From Anaerolineae bacterium (GTDB lineage: Bacteria; Chloroflexota; Anaerolineae; Aggregatilineales; Aggregatilineaceae), in the NCBI GenBank assembly GCA_027494015.1, contig JAOSJP010000040.1, positions 62,001 through 126,000 of the forward strand: a stretch of 64,000 bases of DNA, written 5' to 3'. The position numbers and the translations under genes were made by a program. The notes below the pieces were generated by a model, which saw only the letters and a list, made by a program, of their open reading frames with translations, did no database searches and was not told the origin of the DNA. Positions 8,449 through 17,565 of this stretch are shown in pieces. How positions within the stretch are numbered: position 1 is the first letter of the stretch; every line of letters starts with the position of its first letter.

Positions 8449-8815
8449 GGGCCGAATGACGCTGGATGCGGGCCGCCCAACCGGCGTCTGCGGCGTCTGG
8501 GGGGCAAGGCCGGCGGGGGGGCGGCAGGGGGAGCCGGTTCGGGCGCGGCGACGGGGGCGGCGCGGGGCGCTGCTCAGCCAGAAGCTCCGCCCGCCACTTC
8601 TGCGCGGCTTCGCTGGTGGGGTTGACGCGCAGGGCGCGCTCGACCAGCTCGAGACGGCGGGCGGGGTCGGGCGTGGTGCGCGCCAGCCACAGCCAGGCCA
8701 TGTCGTTGTGCGGGTCCAGCTTGAGCGCCTGAACCAGCAGATCGCGCCCGCGCGCGAGGTCGTTCTGCTCGCGGATGGCGATCACGCCCTGGCGGTACAG
8801 CTCCTGTGCGTCCAT
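8429..8815 (-). CDS. TPR/membrane protein, N-terminal part of the frameshifted gene
   Basis: It starts with MDAQELYRQGVIAIREQ and contains two TPR-like units (ARGRDLLVQALKLDPHN, PARRLELVERALRVNPTSEA) before a Pro-rich linker. The ATG at 8815 has AGGGA nine bases upstream; two earlier in-frame ATGs lack this spacing. After the Pro-rich segment the frame turns into Arg/Cys-rich text and stops at 8429. One fewer C in the run at 8515-8521 would join it directly to the following frame, giving LPPPAGLAPQTPQTPVG. It is therefore the front of the gene at 7393-8448, not an independent gene. Confidence 0.7.
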   Translation of the reverse strand: MDAQELYRQGVIAIREQNDLARGRDLLVQALKLDPHNDMAWLWLARTTPDPARRLELVERALRVNPTSEAAQKWRAELLAEQRPAPPPSPRPNRLPLPPPRRPCPPDAADAGWAARIQRHSALAAQDS

Positions 8816-8990
8816 AGCAGCCATTCCCTGTCGCGGTCGCATTGCGCGGCCTGCGGGAGATCACGGACGCACTATAGCATTGAGCTTACGGGCGCACAAC
8901 TGGGCCGGGCGGGGGGCGTAAGAAATCTGTCAGGTAGGGGCGCTGCCCTCTGCGGCCTAGTTAGCCTCACCCTCGCTCGGCGCTCCCCGC

Positions 8991-10226
8991 TCACCGCGCG
9001 AAGTGGGCCACGCACTCGATGTGGTACGTCTGCGGGAACATGTCCACCGGCGTCACCGCCAGCAGCCGGTAGCCGTGCGCGGCCAGCCGCCTGGCGTCGC
9101 GGGCCAGCGTGGACGGCTCGCAACTGACATAAACGAGCGCGCGCGGCCCCAGCGCCACCAGCGCGTCGAGCGCCGCCCCGTCCACGCCGGCGCGCGGCGG
9201 GTCGAGCACGGCGGCGTCATACGGCCCCTCTAGCTCCGGCAGCACCGCTTCGACGCTCCCCTCGATCAGGTCTACGTTGTCCAGGTCGGCCAGGTTGACA
9301 TCGGCATCGGTCACCGCCGGGGGATAGCTCTCCACCGACGTGACCAGCGCGGCGCGCTCGGCCAGAAAAGCGGTGAACAGCCCCACCCCCGCGTAGAGGT
9401 CGAGCACGGTCTCGTCGCCGCGCAGGTCGAGCGCCTCCAGCACCAGCCCGACGAGCGCCTCGGCCTGGGGCAGGTTCACCTGGAAGAAGCCGCCCGCCGT
9501 CACGCGGAAGGGCCGCCCGCGCACCGTGTAGCTGACGGCGCTGGCCCCGATCAGGTTGACCGGCTCGTTGTCGCTCAGCAGCAGGTTGACCGAGACGGGC
9601 ATGGTCACTTCCAGGGCGGGCGCTTCGTCGTCCGCCGTGCTCAGCACGAGCATCAGGTCGCCCGTCGAGCCGGTCTGCACGCGCACGCGGGTCAGCCCCT
9701 GCACGTCCTCGAAGTTCAGCTCGGCCAGCAGATCGCGCAGCTCCGGGCGCAGGATGTGGCACTCGTCAATGGGGATCAGCGTGGTGTTGTCCGTGCCGAC
9801 GAAGCACAGATTGCCCGCCGCGTCCACCTGGAAGGTGGCGTGATAGCGGTAGGCCCAGGCGTCCGGGCTGGCGACCGTCGGGCGGACGGGCGGGTCGCTG
9901 AAGCCGCCGATGCGCCGAAGCTGATCGATCACCACGTCGCGCTTGTAGCCGGGCTGGGCGGCGTAGTCAATGTGCTGGAAGTGGCAGCCGCCGCACCGCC
10001 CAGGGCCGAAGTGCGGGCAGCGCGGCGTCACCCGCTGCGGCGACGGGGCCAGCACGCGCACGTTCTCGGCGAAGGCGTAGCGCCCCCGGTCGTCGGTGAG
10101 CCGGGCCAGGAAGCGCTCGCCGGGGATGGTGTACGGCGTGAAGATGACGCGCTTGCCCTGCCGGGTGAGCGTCTGCCCGCCGTGCACCATCTCTGCGGGC
10201 GTGAGTTCGAGCGTGTCGCCAGCCAT
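8991..10226 (-). CDS. TrmA/RlmD-family RNA (uracil-C5) methyltransferase
   Basis: 411 residues. The N-terminus has a TRAM-like stretch (MVHGGQTLTRQGKRVIF) and then a Cys cluster CPHFGPGRCGGC near residue 70, the FeS-binding region of RlmD/RumA. The C-terminal Rossmann methyltransferase has SAM motif VLDLYAGVGLFTAFLA (about residue 270), DPPRAG (about 343) and the catalytic YVSCEPSTLARD (about 368), whose Cys attacks uracil C6. It therefore methylates U in 23S rRNA or tRNA; which site cannot be told from sequence. The start ATG follows AGGAGCACGC. Its neighbours are unrelated. Confidence 0.9.
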   Translation of the reverse strand: MAGDTLELTPAEMVHGGQTLTRQGKRVIFTPYTIPGERFLARLTDDRGRYAFAENVRVLAPSPQRVTPRCPHFGPGRCGGCHFQHIDYAAQPGYKRDVVIDQLRRIGGFSDPPVRPTVASPDAWAYRYHATFQVDAAGNLCFVGTDNTTLIPIDECHILRPELRDLLAELNFEDVQGLTRVRVQTGSTGDLMLVLSTADDEAPALEVTMPVSVNLLLSDNEPVNLIGASAVSYTVRGRPFRVTAGGFFQVNLPQAEALVGLVLEALDLRGDETVLDLYAGVGLFTAFLAERAALVTSVESYPPAVTDADVNLADLDNVDLIEGSVEAVLPELEGPYDAAVLDPPRAGVDGAALDALVALGPRALVYVSCEPSTLARDARRLAAHGYRLLAVTPVDMFPQTYHIECVAHFAR

Positions 10227-10277
10227 GCGTGCTCCTTTGCGCTGATCGGGGGGTCACAGGGGGCATTGTACCGGGAG

Positions 10278-10310
10278 AGACTTCCGAAGTTTCCAAAACT
10301 TCGGAAGTCT
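10278..10310. repeat. 33-bp palindrome of the AGACTTCCGAAGT family
   Basis: AGACTTCCGAAGT...ACTTCGGAAGTCT forms a nearly perfect hairpin between the methyltransferase and KDG kinase genes, both on the minus strand. The same palindrome occurs at about 11436, 13245, 18247 and 35772, always between genes. Confidence 0.75.
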
Positions 10311-10331
10311 GACGAGTCACAGGGCTGCCCT

Positions 10332-11366
10332 CTACCGCGCCACGCGCCCGGAGGCGTCGCCGCCCACCAGCTTCTCGACTTCGGCCACGGTGACCAGATT
10401 GAAGTCGCCGTAGACGGAGTGCTTGAGGCACGAGGCAGCGATGGCGAAGTCGAGCGCGCGCTGGCGGTCGTCGTAGGCGCGCAGCCCGTAGATCAGGCCG
10501 CCCACGAACGAGTCGCCGCCGCCCACGCGATCCACGATGGGCGCGATGTCATACGTCGCGCCGGTGTAGAAGCGCCCCCCGTCCCACAGCACGCCGGACC
10601 AGGTGTTGTGGCTGGCCGAGATCGAGCCGCGCAGGGTGATGGCGACTGTCTTCAGCGCGGGGAAGCGCGCGTGAAGCTGCTCGCACACGCCCCGGTACTT
10701 CTCCGCCTCCACCTTGCCGGAGATCACATCCGTGTCCGGCGCGTGAATGCCGAAGACCTGGGCCGCGTCCTCCTCGTTGCCGATGGCCACATCGCACAGG
10801 CTGACCAGCTCCGGCATGACCTCGCCCGCCTTCTTGCCCCAGCGCCATAGATTCTTGCGGTAATTCAGGTCGCAGGAGACGGTCAGGCCCATCGCGCGGG
10901 CGGTCTGGACGGCTTCCAGGCAGACGGCGGCGGTGCCGGCGGCGATGGCCGGGGTGATGCCCGTCCAGTGAAACCAGTCCGCACCGGCGAAGACGGCCCG
11001 CCAGTCAACCATGCCCGGCTCGATGGTGGCGATGGCCGAGTGCGCGCGGTCGTAGACGACCTTGCTGCCGCGCTGAGCCGCGCCCATCTCCAGGAAGTAG
11101 ATGCCCAGCCGCTCGCCGCCGCGCACGATCTGGCCCGTGCCGACGCCGTGCCCGCGCAGGAAGCACAGGCACGCCTCGCCCAGGTCGTTGGCGGGCAGCC
11201 GCGTGACGAAATCCACCGGCACGCCGTAGTTGGCCAGCGACACGGCGACATTGGCCTCGCCGCCGCCGTAGGTCACGTCGAACGACGACGCCTGGCCAAA
11301 GCGCAGAAAGCCGGGCGGCGTCAGGCGCATCATGATCTCGCCAAAGGTCACGACTTTCCTGGACAT
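10332..11366 (-). CDS. kdgK: 2-dehydro-3-deoxygluconokinase (PfkB family)
   Basis: 344 residues with the PfkB sugar-kinase plan: start VVTFGEIMMRLTPPGF, substrate motif YGGGEANVAVSLANYG near residue 40, and DLNYRKNLW near residue 178, which is typical of KDG kinases. The C-terminal catalytic motif VDRVGGGDSFVGGLIYG (about residue 286) carries the catalytic Asp in GGGDSF. It should phosphorylate 2-keto-3-deoxygluconate to KDPG in uronate or Entner-Doudoroff-type sugar-acid breakdown. The ATG at 11366 follows GGAGAAAC; a nine-codon upstream extension is open but lacks a ribosome site. No aldolase is adjacent, although the DapA-family gene at 4632 could cooperate. Confidence 0.87.
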   Translation of the reverse strand: MSRKVVTFGEIMMRLTPPGFLRFGQASSFDVTYGGGEANVAVSLANYGVPVDFVTRLPANDLGEACLCFLRGHGVGTGQIVRGGERLGIYFLEMGAAQRGSKVVYDRAHSAIATIEPGMVDWRAVFAGADWFHWTGITPAIAAGTAAVCLEAVQTARAMGLTVSCDLNYRKNLWRWGKKAGEVMPELVSLCDVAIGNEEDAAQVFGIHAPDTDVISGKVEAEKYRGVCEQLHARFPALKTVAITLRGSISASHNTWSGVLWDGGRFYTGATYDIAPIVDRVGGGDSFVGGLIYGLRAYDDRQRALDFAIAASCLKHSVYGDFNLVTVAEVEKLVGGDASGRVAR

Positions 11367-11435
11367 CAAAGTTTCTCCTCTATGAAGCAGCAAAACAGGT
11401 AGGGACGTTGCTCTGCTGCGCCCCGCGCGTTCCAG

Positions 11436-11470
11436 ACGTTCGAAGTCTCGCAGACTTCGGAAGTCTTCAG
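11436..11470. repeat. diverged AGACTTCCGAAGT-family palindrome
   Basis: ACGTTCGAAGTCT...AGACTTCGGAAGT is a degenerate copy of the 33-bp palindrome, placed between the kdgK start and the end of the GH13 gene. Confidence 0.6.
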
Positions 11471-11484
11471 AGTCTACCGTATCC

Positions 11485-12696
11485 TCACCCGCGCCGCCGG
11501 ATCAGGTCGCGGTAGAAGGCCAGCAGATCGGTGTCCTGCCGGTTGCCCCAGAGCATCGGCTCACGGCTGGACTCCAGGCCCAGCGTGCTCCCCTTGCCCT
11601 GACGCTGGCTCAGGCCGACCTCGGTGCCGTAGTAGATGATCGGCGGGCCGGGCAGGCGCATCTGCGCCTCAGCGGCGCGGCGCAGCGCACCCTTGTCGCC
11701 GCCGGCGACGAAGAGGAAGCGATCCATGTCGTGGTTGTCAATGAAGGTGGGCCGCAGGAAGTCACCTTGCCCGGCGAAGTACGCCTCGTGGCGCGCAGCG
11801 AAGCGCTCGAAATCCGCTTCGCTCCAGGTGCGGTAGGCGTAGGTCTTGCGCAGCGCCTCCCCCAGGTGAAAATCCAGGCAGCCGTCCAGCCGCCCGATGT
11901 AGGGCAGCAGGGCCGAGGGCTGGTCTACGATCTCGCCGAAGCAGAAGCAGTCCGGCTTGACGGCGCGGCAGGCGGCGCGAAAGTCTGCCCAGAAGCCGGG
12001 GCCGGGGCCGTTGGCGTAGTCCAGCCGGTAGCCGTCCACGTCGAACGCGCGCAGCCAGTGCTGGGCGATGTCCAGCATCCAGGCACGCGCCGCCGGATGC
12101 GCCAGGTTGATCTGCGGCATAGAGCGCACGCCGAAGAAGGCCCGATAGCCGAGCGGTGAGTCGTCGAAGGTGAACCAGTCACGATAGGGGCTGGCCGGGT
12201 CGCGCAGCGCCTCCTGAAAGATCGGGTGCTGGTGCGAGAGGTGATTGCACACCAGGTCGAGCAGGACGCGGATGCCGCGCGCGTGCGCCGCCTCGACCAG
12301 GGCGTGCAGCGCCTCGTCGCCGCCCAGGCGCGGCTCGGTGCGCATGTAATCCACCACGTCGTAGCCGTGATGCGACGGGCTGACCCAGGTGGGGCTGAGC
12401 CAGAGGCAGGTCGCGCCCAGGCCGGCGATGTAGTCCAGCTTGTCGCGCACGCCCCACAGCGTCCCGCCGAAGAAGCCGCGCAGCGAATCCGGCTGAAGCC
12501 AGTCGCGCCCGTCGCCGGGGTAGAAGCGATCCACGAACACCTGGTAGATGATCGCGCGGCGCGCCCAGCCGGGCGGCTGAAGGCGGTCTATGTGGACGCT
12601 GAAGGTCTGGCCGCGCGCCGGGTCGCCGGGGGGAGCGGCGGGGGCCGGCTCGCCGCGAAAGTGGGCGGCGGCGGCGCGCTCGGCGGTGTCCTGCAC
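11485..12696 (-). CDS. GH13 alpha-glycosidase, catalytic part of a frameshifted gene
   Basis: This frame carries a full GH13 barrel. Region I is DLVCNHLSHQ, region II GYRLDYAN with the nucleophile Asp, region III CFGEIVDQP with the acid/base Glu, and region IV FIDNHD. The start of the barrel (RRAIIYQVFVDRFYPGD) and the N-terminal domain in the other piece resemble cyclomaltodextrinase/neopullulanase-type enzymes that cut maltooligosaccharides. The GTG at 12696 is an artefact of the frame change, because the frame makes sense a little further upstream (EVFADWPDVQDTAE). It lies beside malG-malF-malE on the same strand, consistent with breakdown of imported maltodextrins. All catalytic residues are intact. 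Confidence 0.82.
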   Translation of the reverse strand: MQDTAERAAAAHFRGEPAPAAPPGDPARGQTFSVHIDRLQPPGWARRAIIYQVFVDRFYPGDGRDWLQPDSLRGFFGGTLWGVRDKLDYIAGLGATCLWLSPTWVSPSHHGYDVVDYMRTEPRLGGDEALHALVEAAHARGIRVLLDLVCNHLSHQHPIFQEALRDPASPYRDWFTFDDSPLGYRAFFGVRSMPQINLAHPAARAWMLDIAQHWLRAFDVDGYRLDYANGPGPGFWADFRAACRAVKPDCFCFGEIVDQPSALLPYIGRLDGCLDFHLGEALRKTYAYRTWSEADFERFAARHEAYFAGQGDFLRPTFIDNHDMDRFLFVAGGDKGALRRAAEAQMRLPGPPIIYYGTEVGLSQRQGKGSTLGLESSREPMLWGNRQDTDLLAFYRDLIRRRG

Positions 12697-12717
12697 ATCC
12701 GGCCAGTCGGCGAAGAC

Positions 12718-13099
12718 CTCCGTCGCCGCCCTCCGCCCACGCGCCGACGCGGTAGCGCACGACCGTCCCCTCCGGCTGGGCGGGCAGCGTCCCCTGCCAG
12801 CGCGTCACATAGCCCCAGGCGACGGCGTCCCACACGGTGTCAGTCTGCGCCAGCAACACCACTTGGCCATTAGAGGCGACGCCGCGCGCGCCCGCTGGCT
12901 CGCTCCCGTCCAGCGTGTAGTAGCAGGCTACGCCGTCGGCGGTGAGATCGGTGCCGATCTGCACGGTGAGCGTGACCGGCTGGCCGGGGAGCGGATCGCG
13001 GGGGGACAGCGCGAACCCGTGCTGCACCCCCCGCCGCGCCGTCCGGTGATGGACGACTTTCAGTTCGTCGGTGGCGAACGTCCCGAAGATGAATTCCAT
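12718..13099 (-). pseudogene. GH13 glycosidase, N-terminal domain in a different frame
   Basis: From the ATG at 13099 this frame encodes a beta-sandwich-like N-terminal domain (FGTFATDELKVVHHRTAR, TLDGSEPAGARG, VVRYRVGAWAEGGD) of the kind that precedes the barrel in maltogenic GH13 enzymes. Close to 12718-12735 the text becomes Arg-rich and non-protein-like, while the catalytic frame begins. One surplus base in GGCGACGGAGGTC would rejoin them as AEGGDEVFADWPD. The gene is therefore either freshly broken or, more likely, affected by a sequencing indel. Confidence 0.68.
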
Positions 13100-13117
13100 A
13101 GAAGACCGCCAGAATGA

Positions 13118-13418
13118 GATTGCGGATTGCGGATTGCGGATTGCGAATTTGACAAGCTGTCAGGAAGTCTCTGCGAAATCCAGCAGGCTACCTCACCCCC
13201 TGGCCTCGCTGCGCTCGGCTCGCGGGGAGGGGGGGGGGGGGAATAGACTTCCGAAGTCTTCAAGACTTCGGAAGTCTGGTGTCTGAGCGCGTCGGCGCCG
13301 AGCGAGAGTGAGGTCAACCGAGGCAAGGACACCGTCTCTTCAAATCCCTTACCTGGGATCACTCATTCCGCAATTCGCAATCCGCAATTCGCAATTCGCA
13401 ATTCGCAATTCGCAATCC
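13118..13418. repeat. short tandem repeats, palindrome and G13 run in the malG-GH13 gap
   Basis: At 13118-13150 and 13366-13418 there are arrays of a seven-base unit, GCAATTC or GCAATCC and the reverse. Between them is a cassette that includes a run of 13 G (about 13229-13241) and the AGACTTCCGAAGT palindrome at 13245-13277. The segment from the palindrome through CTTACCTGGGATCA and the tandem array is repeated at 18247-18562. No gene is seen. Confidence 0.75.
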
Positions 13419-13422
13419 CTCC

Positions 13423-14310
13423 CTAGCCCTTGACCGCCCCCTCGGTCAGGCCGCTGACGAAGAAACGCTGGAAGGTGAGAATCAGGATGACGATGGGAAT
13501 GGCGCCGATCAGCGCGCCCGCCGAGAAAACGCCCCACTCGCGGTTGAAGCTATCGCTGATGAAGCGGTTGAGGCCAATAGCCAGCGTCTGCACGTCCTTG
13601 TCCTTGAGCAGCGTCAGCGAGATGATCACGTCGCCGTAGGTGCCGATGAAGGACAGGATGCCCACCACAGCCAGCACCGGCTGCACCAGCGGCAGGATGA
13701 TCCGCCAGAAGATCAGCCAGTCCGACGCGCCATCAATGCGCGCCGACTCGTCCAGATCGCGCGGGATCGAGTCGAAGAAGCCCTTCATCAGCCAGGTGTT
13801 GATGCCCAGCGCCGCCCCCAGGTAGACCAGGATCAGGCCGCCGTGCGTGTTCAGCCCCAGCCAGGACACGTGCGCGCCAATGGTCTGAATGAGCAGGAAG
13901 GTGGCGACGATGGTCAGCGAGTTGGGGAAGACCTGGACAATGAAAACGGTCAGCATCAGGTTGCGCCGCCCCCGGAAGCGGAAGCGCGAGAAAGCGTAGG
14001 CGCTGACCGCGCTGACGGTCACCGTCAGCAGGGCCGTGATCGAGGCCACCTTGATCGAGTTCCACATCCAGGTGCCAAAGGGATGGATGCTGCTGCTCAG
14101 CAATTCATCGTAGTTGCCCAGACCTTTGGCCCGGGGGATGAGCCGCTGCGTGTTGAGCGTGCCCGTCTCGTCGAACGATGCCGAGGCAATCCACACAATC
14201 GGGAAGAAGGCGAAAAACAGCGCCAGAAGGATGATGACCAGCCGGCCCAGGTAGTTCAGCCAGCGGTCGCGCACCATCTTGTTCTCCATGATGTAGCTGA
14301 GGCTAGACAT
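13423..14310 (-). CDS. malG: maltose/maltodextrin ABC transporter permease MalG
   Basis: 295 residues with six predicted membrane helices. The ABC-permease EAA loop, DESARIDGASDWLIFWRIILP near residue 190, contacts the ATPase. The sequence resembles MalG in its start (LGRLVIILLALFFAFFPIVWI) and in its GLTEGAVKG C-terminal tail, which inserts into the translocation path. It overlaps the end of malF by eight bases, so the two are translationally coupled. No ATPase (malK) gene is nearby, so it must be elsewhere or shared with other sugar importers. Confidence 0.9.
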   Translation of the reverse strand: MSSLSYIMENKMVRDRWLNYLGRLVIILLALFFAFFPIVWIASASFDETGTLNTQRLIPRAKGLGNYDELLSSSIHPFGTWMWNSIKVASITALLTVTVSAVSAYAFSRFRFRGRRNLMLTVFIVQVFPNSLTIVATFLLIQTIGAHVSWLGLNTHGGLILVYLGAALGINTWLMKGFFDSIPRDLDESARIDGASDWLIFWRIILPLVQPVLAVVGILSFIGTYGDVIISLTLLKDKDVQTLAIGLNRFISDSFNREWGVFSAGALIGAIPIVILILTFQRFFVSGLTEGAVKG

Positions 14311-15985
14311 TTTCCGAGATCTCCTCCCACGACTGCGTGAAGCGGAAGTTGAAGAAGGTGATCAGGGCGACCATCAGGAAGATGACCAGGCTGATCGTCG
14401 AGGCGAAGCCATAGTCCGCGCCGCGCCCGCTGCCGAAGGCCAGCTCGTAGGTGTAGGTGATCAGGATGTCGCTGTGCCCGGCGGGTTGGTCGGGCGAGAT
14501 GGGCGGCCCGCCTTTGTTGAACAGCTCGACGATGGTGAAGTTGTTGAAGTTGAAGGCGAACGAGGCGATCAGCAGCGGGCCAACCGACACCAGCAGCAAG
14601 GGCAGCGTCAGGTGGCGGAACTGCTGGAGGGCGCTCGCCCCATCCACGCGCGCCGCCTCGTAGATGTCGCCGGGCAGTGATTGCAGCGCGCCGGTGGTGA
14701 TCAGCATCATATACGGGAAACCCAGCCAGAGCTGGATGAGCAGGATGGCCACCTTGACCCATGCGGCGTTGGAAGTCCAGCGCGGGCCAACGTCAATGAA
14801 CGGCAGCGAGGTGAGAAACTTGTTGATCACGCCAAGCTGCTCGTTGAGCAGACCCTTCCACACCAACACGCTGATGAAGGCGGGCATGGCGTAGGGCACC
14901 AGCAGCAGCGTGCGCAGCACAGCGCGCCCCGGCGTGAACTTGACGTTGAGCAGCAGCGCCAGGAACAGCCCGAACCAGAAGGTGATGAACACCGTGAAGA
15001 AAGCGTGACCGAACGTCCACAGGAAGACGCGAATGAACGGCCCGCGAATCTTCTCGTTCTGGATCAGGCGCTTGAAGTTGTCCAGGCCGATAGTGACGTA
15101 ATAGCCGGGGCGGATCACCGGCAGCGACACTCCTTCGGCATCCGTCACCTGGCCCTGCGCATTCCTGTTCGGCCCATCTACCGGCGTGTACGTGCCTTTC
15201 ACGGCCTGGTAGGTCACGCCAAGCTGCCGGTCATACAGCGTGCCGTCGTCGTTGAGCGCGTACTTGGCCTCGAAGCGCCCGGCCTGCTTGGTCGGGTTTT
15301 TCGGGTTGAGCATGAAGGTGCTCTCGTCTTCGCCGAACTGAATCTTGGACAGCACGCTATCGAGGATGGCGATGGTCTTGGCGAAGGGGACGCGCTCCCA
15401 GCCGGGCAGGCCGGTGGGGATGCCGTCTTCGTCCAGCGCATAGTCGCCGAGGTCTACGTCGCTGGCAGGCGTGGCTTCCCCCGGCTCGGCGAAGACCGCC
15501 TCGCCCTCGCCATCCGTCGGGATCAGCCACAGCGCCCAACGGGTGGAGTCTTCCTGCGACTGAAACGCCGTCCAACCATAGGTCTTGGCGTCTTCGGGCA
15601 GGAAGGTGCGGCTGAGCAGCACCTCCTCCGCCTGGACGCGCGTGAGCAAATTGCCGTCTTTATAGTTGGTGAAGGCCACATAAAGGGTAAATATCGTGGG
15701 GTAAATGATCATCAGGATCAACAACGACAGGCCGGGGGTGAACCAGCGGTAAGGGTACATCCCCTCGAACAGAAAGGCGGCGTTGATCCCCAGCGTGATC
15801 ACGGCGACGAAGATCGCCAGGATGTACTCACCATCGCTGACCAGGCGCGCGAAAAACCAGATGGCGAAAGCATCAATGAGCGCCAGCCCGGCCAGGCGCA
15901 GGATAGTCACCGCGAGCGAGCGTGACGAAAACAGCGCGGCGGGCAAGCGAGGAGACGCACCTGGAGCGGATTTCGCGGTTGCCAT
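14303..15985 (-). CDS. malF: maltose/maltodextrin ABC transporter permease MalF
   Basis: 560 residues. The N-terminal hydrophobic helices are followed by a large extracytoplasmic loop (about residues 110-330), comparable to the P2 loop of MalF that grips the binding protein. The permease core carries the EAA motif YEAARVDGASALQQFRHLTLP near residue 440. The loop has fewer sequence landmarks than the core. The ATG follows GGAGAGAGCA. Downstream malG overlaps; upstream malE is separated by a MITE-like element (16108-16334), which could affect relative expression of binding protein and permeases. Confidence 0.9.
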   Translation of the reverse strand: MATAKSAPGASPRLPAALFSSRSLAVTILRLAGLALIDAFAIWFFARLVSDGEYILAIFVAVITLGINAAFLFEGMYPYRWFTPGLSLLILMIIYPTIFTLYVAFTNYKDGNLLTRVQAEEVLLSRTFLPEDAKTYGWTAFQSQEDSTRWALWLIPTDGEGEAVFAEPGEATPASDVDLGDYALDEDGIPTGLPGWERVPFAKTIAILDSVLSKIQFGEDESTFMLNPKNPTKQAGRFEAKYALNDDGTLYDRQLGVTYQAVKGTYTPVDGPNRNAQGQVTDAEGVSLPVIRPGYYVTIGLDNFKRLIQNEKIRGPFIRVFLWTFGHAFFTVFITFWFGLFLALLLNVKFTPGRAVLRTLLLVPYAMPAFISVLVWKGLLNEQLGVINKFLTSLPFIDVGPRWTSNAAWVKVAILLIQLWLGFPYMMLITTGALQSLPGDIYEAARVDGASALQQFRHLTLPLLLVSVGPLLIASFAFNFNNFTIVELFNKGGPPISPDQPAGHSDILITYTYELAFGSGRGADYGFASTISLVIFLMVALITFFNFRFTQSWEEISENV

Positions 15986-16107
15986 TGCTCTCTCCGCGCC
16001 GCATCGTAAGGGTTATCCGGCCCGGTGCGGCGCGCTTCTCCTTTCGGCTGGTGGCCGTTCTTTCCAAAAGGGCCGGCAGCGCGCTGCCGGCCCCTGGGCA
16101 AGTCTAT

Positions 16108-16334
16108 CTAGGGCGCGTTATGCACTTTACAACCCCTATCCCCCGGCTTCTTTCCCGCCAGCAGCCTGGGGTGGTGCTCGGTTTTACCTCACCTCCGTCT
16201 CGGCGCTGGCGCGCCTCGACCCCCCCTCTCCATGCATGGAGAGGGGGAAAGGCCGAGCGTAGCGAGGCCAGGGGTGAGGTAAACAGAGCGCTTCTTTCCC
16301 TGGCCGAGAGTGCTGAGTGCATAACACGCTCTAA
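16108..16334. mobile_element. MITE-like element A, copy 1 (between malE and malF)
   Basis: This 227-bp element starts CTAGGGCGCGTTATGCACTT and ends GTGCATAACACGCTCTAA. Reversing one end gives GAGCGTGTTATGCAC, nearly identical to the other, so these are terminal inverted repeats. The centre is the hairpin cassette with CTCTCCATGCATGGAGAG. Compared with the copies at 32650 and 37571 it is inverted. There is no coding capacity. It occupies most of the 15986-16362 gap. Confidence 0.75.
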
Positions 16335-16362
16335 GCGGTTGTAGAGCAGGCCTGGGCAGGCG

Positions 16363-17565
16363 CTACTCGCCAGCCGCCGCCTCGCGGATGGTCTCCGCCG
16401 CCGCCGTCGCCAGCGCTACCGCATCCTGATCCGGGTTCTGCATGGCCAGGGTGATGGCGTCAGTCCAGGCAGTCCACACCGCCGACATCGCCGGGATCGC
16501 CGGCATGGGCTGGCCCACTGCACCCGCCTCAGCCAGCGCCGCCAGATACGGGTCGTCAACCAGTTCCTGGGCCGAGAGCAGCGCCGGGGCGCGGTTGCCC
16601 TGTTCGTACAGCGCGTACTGCACGTCTTCAGTGGCGACCCACTCGGTCAGGAACGCCTGGGCCAGCAGCGGGTTCTGGCTGAAGGCGCTGACCATGAAGG
16701 CCTGCACGCCCAGGAACGGGCGACCAGGGTCGCCCTCCGGGCCAACCGGGATGGGGGCGATCTCGAAGTTGACGCCCGCGTCCACGAAGCGCTGGATGTT
16801 CCACGGGCCGGTGATGTACATGGCCGCCTTGCTATCCTGGAACAGCGCCTCAGCGTCTCCACCTTCGAGCGAGGACGGCATCATGCCATCCTTGATCAGG
16901 CCCTGCAGCCACTGCAGCGCGGCGACGGAGCCTTCGTTGTCCACGCCGACATCCTCAGCGTTGTAGTTGCCTAACTCGTCCAGGCCGAAGATATAGCCGC
17001 CGAAAGCCGTCTGGATGGGGAAGAAGTGGTACGGGTCGCCGATCTGGCGGATGAAGCCGTACTCCGCCTTGCCTTCGTCCATCAGCGCCTTGGAGATCTC
17101 GACTACCTCGTCCCAGGTTTCGGGCGCGGTGGGCACCAGGTCGGTGTTGTAGAAGAAGCCAATGTTCTCAATGGCGTAGGGCACGCCGTACAACTCGCCA
17201 TCCCAGGTAAAGCCCTGGATGGCCGCCGGCGCAAAGTTTTCCACCGCGTCGCCCAGGTCCACGGGGGCCAGCATACCGTTGGTCACCAGCTCGCCCAGCC
17301 AGTCGTGCGCGCCGATGATGATGTCCGGGCCTTCGCCCGCCGGGGCGGCGATGCGCAGTTGGTCGCGGATGTCGCCGAAGCCCATCTGCTGGACGACCAG
17401 CTCCACGCCGTACTCTTCGGAGAACGACGCGCCCAGCTCCTCGATCACGGCGGAGCGGGTCTCGTCCGTCCAGATGAGCAGGCTGGGGGCCTGGGCCGAG
17501 GTCAGCGCGGGCAGGGCACCCACAACCAGCGCGATCACCAACAACAGGGTCAAATGCTTTTTCAT
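16363..17565 (-). CDS. malE: maltodextrin-binding protein MalE
   Basis: 400 residues. A signal peptide (MKKHLTLLLVIALVVGALPALTSAQA) lacks a clear lipobox cysteine. The mature part has the class I sugar-binding pattern: LLIWTDETRSAVIEELGASF, GPDIIIGAHDWLGELV, and LYGVPYAIENIGFFYN, all typical of MalE-type proteins that deliver maltose or maltodextrins to MalFG. I prefer the ATG at 17565, with GGAGGATACC just upstream, over a start four codons earlier. First gene of the malE-F-G set, with a GH13 enzyme following. Regulation is not visible. Confidence 0.9.
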   Translation of the reverse strand: MKKHLTLLLVIALVVGALPALTSAQAPSLLIWTDETRSAVIEELGASFSEEYGVELVVQQMGFGDIRDQLRIAAPAGEGPDIIIGAHDWLGELVTNGMLAPVDLGDAVENFAPAAIQGFTWDGELYGVPYAIENIGFFYNTDLVPTAPETWDEVVEISKALMDEGKAEYGFIRQIGDPYHFFPIQTAFGGYIFGLDELGNYNAEDVGVDNEGSVAALQWLQGLIKDGMMPSSLEGGDAEALFQDSKAAMYITGPWNIQRFVDAGVNFEIAPIPVGPEGDPGRPFLGVQAFMVSAFSQNPLLAQAFLTEWVATEDVQYALYEQGNRAPALLSAQELVDDPYLAALAEAGAVGQPMPAIPAMSAVWTAWTDAITLAMQNPDQDAVALATAAAETIREAAAGE

